From Echinometra lucunter (Eukaryota; Echinodermata; Echinoidea; Camarodonta; Echinometridae): a stretch of 64,000 bases of DNA. The notes below the pieces were generated by a model, which saw only the letters and a program-made list of their open reading frames with translations, made no database searches and was not told the DNA's origin. Positions 23,012 through 34,400 of the stretch are shown in pieces. Every line of letters starts with the position of its first letter. Position 1 is the first letter of the stretch. Position numbers and translations under genes: made by a program. Location: the NCBI GenBank assembly GCA_029962745.1, contig CM057153.1, forward strand, positions 38,102,307 to 38,166,306. Direction: 5' to 3'.

Positions 23012-23511
23012 NNNNNNNNNNNNNNNNNNNNNNNNNNNNNNNNNNNNNNNNNNNNNNNNNNNNNNNNNNNNNNNNNNNNNNNNNNNNNNNNNNNNNNNNN
23101 NNNNNNNNNNNNNNNNNNNNNNNNNNNNNNNNNNNNNNNNNNNNNNNNNNNNNNNNNNNNNNNNNNNNNNNNNNNNNNNNNNNNNNNNNNNNNNNNNNNN
23201 NNNNNNNNNNNNNNNNNNNNNNNNNNNNNNNNNNNNNNNNNNNNNNNNNNNNNNNNNNNNNNNNNNNNNNNNNNNNNNNNNNNNNNNNNNNNNNNNNNNN
23301 NNNNNNNNNNNNNNNNNNNNNNNNNNNNNNNNNNNNNNNNNNNNNNNNNNNNNNNNNNNNNNNNNNNNNNNNNNNNNNNNNNNNNNNNNNNNNNNNNNNN
23401 NNNNNNNNNNNNNNNNNNNNNNNNNNNNNNNNNNNNNNNNNNNNNNNNNNNNNNNNNNNNNNNNNNNNNNNNNNNNNNNNNNNNNNNNNNNNNNNNNNNN
23501 NNNNNNNNNNN
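23012..23511. other. Assembly gap of 500 N
   Basis: Exactly 500 N, a conventional placeholder length, so the true distance and even the relative orientation of the two flanks depend on scaffolding. All open frames crossing it are meaningless. Confidence 0.99.
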
Positions 23512-24362
23512 ACAACACTCAATAGTTGCAAACAAAAATCATGAAATAGAGAAAGGCTTATAACTCACAAAGGCATAGCATATTTAGCTATGTTGCAATA
23601 CTTATGGCACGGGAGGGTATATACATGTATGTATATGTTGCAGGTCTAGCCGATAGATCAGTAGTAGTACTTATGTAGCTACCCTTGATATATAACACCC
23701 AATTCATTTCCATCCTAAAGATATTGAAGTAACATGCAAAAAATATAATGCTGTAGATGTACAAACACTGCGTGATAGTAGTATCATATATAACTATGTT
23801 CTTATCAGATATATGTTCTTAGCTATGTGCCCTACCTTAATGTGTAATTTCATTAGTTTCAAAAAGTTTTCATAGGGTGAATGTTGCTTATGCATTTGAA
23901 AAATTCATTCCTTTACATTGCAAAGTAGATTATCATTAGATTTTTTAGAATATGTATGTATTGCAGTCATGCTGCAGAAGTGAATTTCCGACAATATCAG
24001 TTATTTTTATGCAATGAGAAGTTGTGTGCGTATGTGTTTTGAGGTTTATGAGAAGAACACAAGAATCGGAATTCCAAGCATCACACTTTTTAGAAGATTT
24101 TTACCAGTGTGGCCGTAACGAAAGAAACATATGAAGCGACTTTTCAGAATTTAATAGGTCTCTCAGATAACTTCATTAGTTTTTAGGAGGCGATCGCATA
24201 GAGACGAGTTAAAGAAATTACCTTAACTTATCATTTCTTTCCGAACGCATAAATGGAGGGGTAATTTTAAGTTTTTGTTATTGGTCACTATCTTTAATTA
24301 TCCTTTGTCTTTCACGGGAGTGAGAAAACAATTATCTGATCATGTTGATTACTGTTCATCTA

Positions 24363-25482
24363 TTAAAAATCCAAAAGATCATAAGCTCCATTACCGTCAA
24401 ATTTAGCTTCAGTGTCTCTAATGTCGTCATATTCTACGTTTGTTGGCTCCAGTGTATGGTACAGGTTGCTTGCATGTTGGACTGCTGTAGCAGACGGATT
24501 TAAGTCATCGCCGAATATTCCATTGAGTCCCAAATCACATCCTGCCATGCCCTTAGACACCTCGTCGCCATTTGTGTCATCTATATCGAAATACACTTGT
24601 TCTGGAGGCACGACATTGATGACCTGCAAAACAGAATTGGAATTATTGTTGCTTGACAGTGAATTTTTAATTTTGTCCAGAGACGACATATTCCCTTTTT
24701 CGGGAGAATGATCGATTGTGCTATATGCAGATGATGACACATCCGAAAACCATTGAGAAGCAGAGATTGCGTTGTCATCACAAGAAACCCCTTCAACCTG
24801 ATGATCGCCTTTATTCTTCGTATTCGTAGCCCGCTTGCCTCTAGCCTTCACATACGGCGTGGATCCACCCGGTGCCTTCTTGTTTACATGAACCTTGTCT
24901 CGAGGAGCAGTAGATGGTGCAAGATTCTCTTTAGGAGTGCCAATCGAAAAGTCACTATCTCTAGCTCGATCCTTTCGCGTTAAGGTTTGGGCTTTCCTGG
25001 GAGCTACGGGAGGTTTGATGGCTTCATCCTTCGGGCACTGAGGTAGTGGTCGGTTCCTCAGGGTGTGAGACTTACCACAGAAAGTCTGTTGAGGGTACTG
25101 GGCTGGGATTTTCGCCCTCTCATCACATCCTTCAAGAATAGCATCTGCTCTCGTCTCCCGTTTTTCCACTTCTGCGGGTGATGAATTTTGATGATCTTGA
25201 CTGTCTTCATTAACTGTAGCATAAACTATGTTTACATCTGCTTGTGATTTTATCTGAGATTGTACAGATGAAGGACTTTCTCCTTGCTGGGGGTTCTCTT
25301 TGACCGTTTCTTCGCAGGGTCCATTCAGATTAGATGACTCCGAGCAAATCTGAGTAGAAGTTACCGAAACAAGTGGCTCGATTTCTGCTTCTTGACTAGT
25401 GGACTTGATAGGTGTTACACTAGCCACTGACGAGTCATCAGCACTTGTAGTAGGTCCGTTTCTCACAGTTAACTGCTTGTTT
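24363..25482 (-). CDS. Copy B exon: cytoplasmic tail with ITAM/ITIM-like motifs
   Basis: The acceptor is ATGTTTTACAG; the first A completes Arg from the TM exon, then NKQLTVRNGP follows; stop TAA at 24365-24363. All tyrosine motifs of copy A are present: IVYATV, AQYPQQ, SAYSTI, QVYFDI, LYHTL, EYDDI and AYDLL, and the YHTL-x6-YDDI spacing is unchanged although neighbouring residues differ (EPTNVE for EPTDAE). RPLPQCP and PVAPRK are also unchanged. Substitutions between copies fall outside the motif positions, which suggests constraint on the motifs. Confidence 0.88.
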
Positions 25483-28400
25483 CTGTAAAACATGACAATA
25501 AAATAATTTCCATCTTTGTACTATCATGATTGTGTTTTCTCGGCCAAACCATCATTTGCTTGCTTTACTTGCTCGCTACACGGCTTTCCTTTCGACTTTA
25601 TGGCCCGTATTCTGCTTAAACCAAACACGTCCCTGGGTCTAAAGTTTTAACAAAGGAAGTTGGGCCGAGATCTAAGCTTTCCTTTTCTTAAACATGACTT
25701 TATGGCGAAAGTCGGATTTAACTGAAATAGTAGAATACCAACCAATGTCTACAGATAAACACATACTGAAAGCAATCTACAGATAAACCCGAGCTAAAGG
25801 GTTACGTTCATCATTTAATATATCTTGAAAATATCTAAATGGTTACCTGCTTTTTAAAGAAAGTGGGAGTGGTGTATGAATATGAATATCTCGACTGTGA
25901 ACCTGTTATAATCATCAATGTGATATTTAGCAATGTATGTCTTCGATGTATGCCGTATGTACCTCTGAACAGGGCTATTCCAATTTTAGAGAAAAGGTAG
26001 TGAATAATACAAACAAAATGAATATCTGAACTCGTCAGTCAGCATGGTCTGGATGGGCTTGAACATTATGTTGAAGTAACATTTGATATATAAGTTATTC
26101 AGCAAATTCACAAATAATTTCGAAGCTCTATCTCACCCAGCAACACTATTGCCAGTCTTCGTAATGAACATTCTAATAAAGAACACTTTTGTCTGCATAC
26201 CTCTTTCGAAACCAAACTACGCAATCATCTTTCGCCAAGAGGACGACGATGAGGTTGACGATGACGATGAGGACGACGACGGCGAAGAGGACGACGACGA
26301 CGATGAGGACGACGACGAGGGGATGGATATTTTTAGCCTGGTTGTTCGCTGGAATATGAGGTACGAAGACAAGGGCACGTAGTTAATCATTCAATAGACA
26401 TGAAGGACATGGATGTCGAAATTCTTTTTATCAAGGCAAAATATCACCGGTAAAATTCTATTTCATATTATCCGACTTTCTTGATACACCAATTTGCAGA
26501 AGCAATGAACATTTCAAAAATTATCTAAATTAATCATATTTGTACGGCAACATTATACTGAAAACTAATAAATTGAATTGTGAAAGATTATATTTTGTCC
26601 GGAGAGGCAAGAAAGACTAGTTGTGATAACGATGTTAAGCAAAGTGAAAATTTGTACATTCTGCTTTTCTTTAGGATTACCCAGAATCGAGTAGTAAGTC
26701 ATGATAAAATGGGAGTAAATATGGTTATCTGTTAGTGGGGATTCCTTTCGCATTTTGACCTCTCGTTTGCAAATTAATGTGTAAAAGCAGTAATTTCAAC
26801 AACAAAAACCAAGTGCAGCTACGTATCACACATTTGATATAGCTAACTTTCTTCGACTGATATATCCCTAGTTTCCAGTGCCTTTAAAAAATGTTGATTC
26901 TGCTTTAAACTAAAGAAAGGTCTTGGATGAACCACTGGGATATTCGGACACCATTAGCTGCTGTGTATGAAACAAAAGATAATCTATAAGTAATTTGTGG
27001 CTACTATGAAATAAAAAGGACGAGCATGGAGAGGGTATGATGCGGTGGGGTACCAGGGTTTCACTCCCACAGTGGCGTAGCTAGGATTTCCTTTTAGTGA
27101 GGCGGTAGTGAGCATGCGAAGCGTGTGAATCACTTAATGAGAGCGCTCCCTAAGGGGGAGGGTGCAGGGAGGGGAAGCTCCGACGTTTCTTTGAATTGTT
27201 CCTTGTCTGCTCCCGCTCTTTCTTACGTTCTCTTACCTTTTTTCTTTTCTCGCTCCGGCTTTTTTTCCTTCTACTTTTTTCTTTCTTTTTTGTTGGTGTT
27301 TTGGAGGGGGTGACCGCCCCCATCGCCCCCCCCCCCCTTGGCTACGCAAGTGCACTCCCATGGTAAAGGAGTTTTTTGCAGTATTGATGGTTTGCAACTC
27401 TGTAAAAGAACTCTATTTGGGACTACAAACTTAAAGCCCGTGTCTAGTTTTGGTAAATCTAAGAATATTCATTATCAAAGTTTGAATCCATTGTCGATAA
27501 ACAGATAAAACCAAGTGTTATATCATACAACACATTAGTATTGATATTATGCATGTTTTCGGCCTTGCTATGCATGCTATTTGGGAAACTGTGAATGCGT
27601 TACTTAACACTAGAAAGGGAGTCTAGGGAGAAGTAATGAAATTCGCGTGATATCACTAATACAAAATTGAAAATAAACCATGGTTGAAATTTATGTGGGG
27701 GCGTCAGCCCCCCCCCCCCCCGCCCCCTCCAGTACGCCACTGATATCAATCCACCGTATATAAGAACTAAGGACCGAATGAATATTATTCAACTCTCAAT
27801 GGCATTCGATTGCACATAGTCAAGAAAAAATAGTCAATGTTATACTCTAGTAAAACTGAATAAAACAATAACTTACAATAACAATAACAACTTATATAAC
27901 AATAAAACAATAAAAGATGGAAAAAATATAGCTCGATTTTAAGACAAAATCATGCTAAATAAAGAAAAAGCATGTCAATTACCTATCGACGTTGTCCGTG
28001 GTTCAGAGGCATCTGCTAATTTCAGATTGAAAAATATTCATTTCATTGAAAGAAAATATCTGATGGATTAATGTTGATTTTTTAATATATTTCAGATATT
28101 AACTTCCTGTGGGCTTATGATAGGTATATCGCTTTATAAAAGGCATGTTCGATTGGATTCGGAATTGAACTACAATTGATGATATGAAATATTAATAGGC
28201 CTGTTTATCTTAATTTTTTTCTGGCATTGTTTAGTGTTTACTTTTGCTAGAACATTTAAGATTATAATTAGTTCTTGATTTATCATTCATCATGGCATGG
28301 CAAGCATTCAAGTAACTACTTATTGTGCATTGCTCCGCAATCAGTAAAGCGTACATGTATTCACTATAACAGGCATGTAATGCGCATAGCCTCTTAAGTG

Positions 28401-31400
28401 TGCTCATAGTAAAGTGTAGATAAGATCATAGAACATAGCTTCACATAAATTAAGTAGGTGGTAAACAATATTATATTTTAATCACAAGATTAGCTGGTAT
28501 TCATTGAATGCCTCATTTATGCATCAACTACGATAATTTCATCACAAAATCACTACCTACGTACACACTAGCAAACATATTCTGTGATCACATGAGACAC
28601 AATCCATATTCACATCACTTGAGGATATATCATACATTCATAAGCATTCGAATTGCTTTACAGTGCAATATAAATGGAAATCAAATAAGTCTCCTTTCTG
28701 CATGTATGAGATAAAATCAGACATGGGTGTTGTTATGTAAGATTTTAGCTTCCTGAGCAATCCACAAATTGATATGTCTATTACATTTATCAAAATGACA
28801 TTTATGCGTCGAATAATTTTTGTTGAGATTTTAACAACCTTGTCCCTTATACCCGTTCCAAATTCTGGTCATTCGAGTGTATTGAAGTCATATGAAATTA
28901 GTTGATATTAGGTGTAAGTTTGAGATGTTGAACTGTGGTGATTAAAGGGGTAATGATGGATCATAATCATGATGAATGTGGATGTTTACTACATATACAT
29001 GTATCAGGTTAGATGTACATGTACACACCTCCTGTTGGCATGGTTGGTTGCGATGTACTTGTCAGGGATTGGCAATGTGGAATCTCATTGTCCCAGTCAA
29101 TCTTCTGATCAGCATCAAATGGTATGCACTCGATCGTTTTGCTCCCGATGAGGACGTAACCAGGTTCACATGTTAATGTGAGTCTGGCGCCAAGATAGGT
29201 GTGGTAAGTTGATGACCACCAGCCGTGGGCAACGTCTCCAGGGTGTTCACAAAACCCTATAGTGACTGGGAAGTATGGAAATGATGGAATGGTGATTTAG
29301 CAAGGTAAGAACTTGGCTCACTCGATTTACAAATGTCAACAACAAACAATACAGGTTTTCTGCTCTTATAAACTGGTCCTTTTTATCGGCGAATCTACTC
29401 TAGCATTCAGGTTTGGATTGTCAACTTGGGAACTTACAGTCATGATATGACCTCGAAATACAATGTGCAACGCCTTGGACTATGTCCCAAGTAAAAAATC
29501 ATTTTCATGAACAAAATTCATACAACACCAATCATTCCCAGACATCCCACAGATTACCACTGTATAGACTAATAATATTATAGCTGAATAATGTCTATAA
29601 CTATTATCTCTGTGCTTAAAACAGGAATTCCATAAAATCTGCAAGTGCTTGAGTAAGAAACAAGGCGTTGTTAACTAGACAAAAGAAGGGAGTGTATAGG
29701 AAATTCTTTATCAATCAGGTGGAGATATGGGTGTACTTGTAAACACTGGAAATTAAAAATCCGTAATGTGAAATTATGCAAAACCATTACTTATTCTCAA
29801 AACAAACACAGTATGGAAATGATAATACAAAACGTAAACAGACATTTGAAAAAAGCTAGGAGGTATATATTTGCAAACGCCATGTGATTGGTGTTGTATG
29901 AATTTTGTTCAAGAAAATGAATTTTTTACTCCGATACAACTACATTGTAGCCCTGTAGCCCTGTAGCCATGGTATAGTCAGAGCATACTATTTCTTTATG
30001 TTTGTCTTCCATTTCAAAGTTTTAAAAAGTGATCCTAATACTTGACATTTTCATATCATTATTTTTCTACTTCTGAATTCTTGTAAGTAGTTTATATTCC
30101 AAGAATCCACGATGTATCTTTTCTATTCTTAGGATATTATTTTTTATTCTTAGGATAAACTACTTTTAATTTGGGGAATTTCAACTTTCGAGAGTTCAAC
30201 GAGACTCAGTGGTGTTTTGCGCTAATAGTAAATATTTCAGATATTTACCAACAGGGCGTTTTTTCCGTTTTTTTATTCTTTGTTATGATTTTCCCTACAT
30301 ACCTTCTTGGTTAGATCATAGAAATACATCAACAATGCTTGATCTGGGATTCTGACAAAAATATCCTTTCTTTTATCTAACATTTTAACCACAATGTAGA
30401 AGTCCAGTAACATCATACCATTGTAATGAAAGGCCCAGTCTTTCCCTGCCGGTGGGCACTGTGTTCCTTGGATGGAATCACATTCTAGGATGCACACTGT
30501 ATTATCCGAAGTCTCAATGTGAATTTCGGACTGAGAGACGTTAAGACAGTAGCATCCATCCCATCTAATCGCCGCTAGCTGAAACGACATCTCAGAACAC
30601 GTATGCAGGCATTCACCAACTTCAGTTGTATTGGACCGAAACGTGTCGGAATTTGTAGGAATCGGGAAGCAACCACGATAGCCAAATGCTGAGGGGAAAA
30701 TGCTATAAATTATCTCTCAGAACACACCCCATAAGTATCAAAATAAGTGAAGTGCATCCCAGTATTGACTCAGGTTACATATACTACTCAGCTCTCATGA
30801 CCATAGGCACACTTAAGTAAAGAAATAAGCATGTTAACAAAAGATCAAGTTTACATAATGCTTAGACATACTAGAGTGGAAGTTGTGTAAATCAAAGGAG
30901 TTTCAAGAGCTGGAGTCACATCTAACTCATCCCTTTGAAGTGACGTTTGATGCCGCCAGGAAAAAAATGTCAGGCATGTGCTTAACTCGATCTTCCTTGC
31001 AGATACGTAGACAAAAGTTTTTTGCCTAGCTGCAAAACTTACGGGCGATTTTCAAAGGGAAATATGCTTTTGTAATGATAATACTTTTCGCCACCACTCG
31101 TCTGATAATATGAGCAGTACACAGTGCTTACGTTTACAGGAGGCAAGTGAAAGGAAATGGTGCAAAATTTGCTGAAATATGAATCAAAATTTCTCGACTG
31201 GGCATGTGTGGGCACTAATCTGACATATAACATCATAAATAACTGTACTTCAACATATTCACTTTTTATTTTCGTTTGCAGGAAGTAAACGGAAAAGTAT
31301 CAAATTGCGGGTTTCAAGATTGTCCAATTTTACTCTTTTTCACAAATTAAAACTGCTATCATGCGACATACGCATATTTCTGGATACAGATAGGCTTTTG

Positions 31401-34400
31401 TATTCATATTTTATCATCCCTCATTTTTCTCTCTGTTAATTCAAATAAAAAGTGAAATATTGACGATATTTTATTTGTGACAAAATCCATTACTCAAACT
31501 TTCCCATGATGTTGGCGGCATCGAACCTAGACATCAAAGGCAACAGCACACCTGTAGATTCTATTGTGCAATCTTAGAAAGGGACAGCTGCTTGAAATAA
31601 TTTGTTGCCTGTTGGTACTCCAGCTCTTAAAACTCCTTGGTAAATCTAATTGTGATATGTGGGATACTACCAAGGATTATCGTAAGAAAATACAATCATG
31701 AAAATGAAGGCAGCCTTAACGAGATTTACTAGAAGACACAATATTCCTATTTAGATATTTTCTTTAGCCATGCAAAAAACATTGCGAGAATTGGAGGCTT
31801 AATTCGGATATGGATTTAAGTTACAATACTTACAAAAGCAGTTTAGTCTGCTTGCGCTCATCGAATCTTGCCGTTTAAGTCTCAAGGCGCACTGCTGAAG
31901 CAGAAAGTCAGCTTAAAATAAAGAGTAAGTAATCATTCATTGAGGAATTAGAAGTGCTTTATCTTAATCTTATAAAATAATGTAGATCGCATAATGTAAA
32001 GCTTCAAACCCAGTGCGAAATAAAATCAGAACTAAAATGAAAAGATTATAACATTTTCTCAAGATTCCCTCAAGAAAATGTTTTGATTCAGACGACGAAA
32101 GTCCTCTTCATAGATCACGTAGATTGGGTTGAAACAGAACTCATCTGTTTTTTTTTAAATTTCATGAAATCTACCACTGATTTATTTAATTATAGCCAAT
32201 AATGTTCAAAGTGTCGCAACAGTTCACAAATCATGAGACTGTAAATCGTAAACAAGTGAAGCAATTGAACGAGTGAGCGAGAGACGAATCGAACGAATCA
32301 GTGATGACTGAGTATGAGTGAATGAGTGTGCTAATGAGTGGTTCGCTGTAATACAAGAAGATAAGATATATGATCAACAATCGTTATATCGAATAACTAA
32401 CAATAACACGAACTAAAACAGTCAAGCGAAACGTAATACAAGTTTCTGACCATATAATGATAATTCATGATACCAACACCCACAAAGTTAATACAGTTGT
32501 TTAGGCCTATGTACAATGAAGATACAACATAACAACTACTTAATATCAACTTAATCTCATCCTGAACCAAAGATAAATCGGTACTAACTTTAATCCTGAT
32601 ACTACTGAACGCAAGCAGTTGTGCAAACAAGCCCCTCTTCTCAGAACTTCGTACCCATGGCAACAGGCTAGCTGACTGCCTCGCCACAACTTTCGCCCAC
32701 TAACAATTTCAACTCACCGCTTGTTTGACCTCCACAATTCTGCAATTTTCCTAAAGTTTTGCTGTAAAAATGATGGACACCTTTTGACTGTGGAACTTTC
32801 TTTTGTCTTCTGAAGCCAAGTGGGATAACTTCTTGGTATCTCCCTTGGTATCTGAGTCATGTTTGAGTAGCATATCTGGCCAATGTGTTGACCAATTGGA
32901 TTACTGTTGCTACCAGGTTCAGGGCTGGGTATGGTCAGTCTGACCAACCAGAATCAGTACACTTATAAACAATTTTGTTACTAGGGTGGAAAGTGAGTTG
33001 ATAACCAGTGAACATTGGGAAAAAACATTAAACATGCAAGTGAACTAGTAGAGATATTAGTCTTGAATTTACAGACCCTTTTACTTCATGCCGCTACAGA
33101 CAATATCACCAAAATTTATTTGTCCTCAAACCACTCAGATTGTTTATCACACAGAATATTGTAATACTTGAGAAGGTCTCTTTCAACCTTATTTGGATTA
33201 CCCTCAGTAGGCCTATCTGCTTAGATGCATGGACGGAAATTAGTCAGGGAAAGTGAGGGGTTTCAGGGTTAATTGTACAAAGTGAGGGAGGGGAAAAAGG
33301 TTAGAAAGCGGGTCCTTAGCTCATCCGAATGCCTTTATTTTCATTCAGAAATTCAAACAAAAAAAAATGTGTAAGATTACGAAATTCCGGGGGTACGCCC
33401 CGCCCCCCCCCCCCCCCCCATTTCCATCAATTCTTACAAGAATTATTCAGAAGCATCTAAATAATGGAAAGTCCATGCTAACTTACATTTACCGCAGTCA
33501 ATTTTTGCGCATGTCGATTTGTTGTATTGCTCATCCACCTCACTTGTGAAATGGTATACTCCAGGAAATCCCAGCTGTGTACAGCTAATCTCTGCCAATG
33601 TTAAATTCCAACTCTCGTCGCATACGGGTAGCCACTCGTCCGATGTATTTGGATTTAAAACCTCCAAGATTCCGTCATTGGCTCGTGTGCTGCTCTTGAG
33701 TTTTATGTTTCTTATTCTGTCTACAATTAGGTAGCATTACATAAAGGCGATTGATGAATTTAGGGCGAGATTGAACGAGGATTACGAATAATAAGTAAAT
33801 CAAATGAATAAGATAAACTGATACTCACATGACAAATAAAACAAAGTGTTAAGATGAACAAACTTAATATGATAATCAATACAGATTCATATTATCACTC
33901 TTGTGTTTCATCTTAAAAGAAAACCTTAAAAGTGAGTTCATTTGAATTGCAACTTCATACAATTTTTTTTATCATTGTGGTAATTTTTATTGCTTTAGAT
34001 TTAACTCTGCGTGAAATCAGTATATTCCTGCAAAGTTCTTCACTGGCCTTCCTTGCCTTGAGCTCTTTTTTTTTAATGAAATATAAAAAAGTAAATATGT
34101 TGATTTTCTTTATAATTCAAATTTGTTTTAATTATTCTGTTCTCCGAAAAATTACTCTAGAAAAAAAGCCTATCCTCCTACGCTCATCAAAATCAACGAA
34201 TGTTTTTTATTTCTTTCAAATTAGGATCAGATGACTAGAATGATTTTGATTTATTTAGTCACATATCGTACATAATTGTAAGTCAAATCATATTACAAGA
34301 ATAGGGACTACCAAGGGATCGTTTCTTCCTTTTGATAACGTGTTCTTCATTCGGCATATCAAAAGAATGGGACATTATTGATCCACGTTTTAAAAGTGAC

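Noticed and set aside
22882..23535. Open frames across the N run
   Set aside because: They consist almost wholly of unknown bases.
26083..26382. Plus-strand open frame with a long Asp/Glu run
   Set aside because: It is the reverse reading of the Val/Leu/Ile-coding TM exon of copy B, whose splice signals and phases fit the minus strand.
27655..27742. Second hAT MITE ending CCAGTACGCCACTG in copy B
   Set aside because: Only one end is visible; no matching left end or 8-bp duplication was found, so it is at most a fragment.
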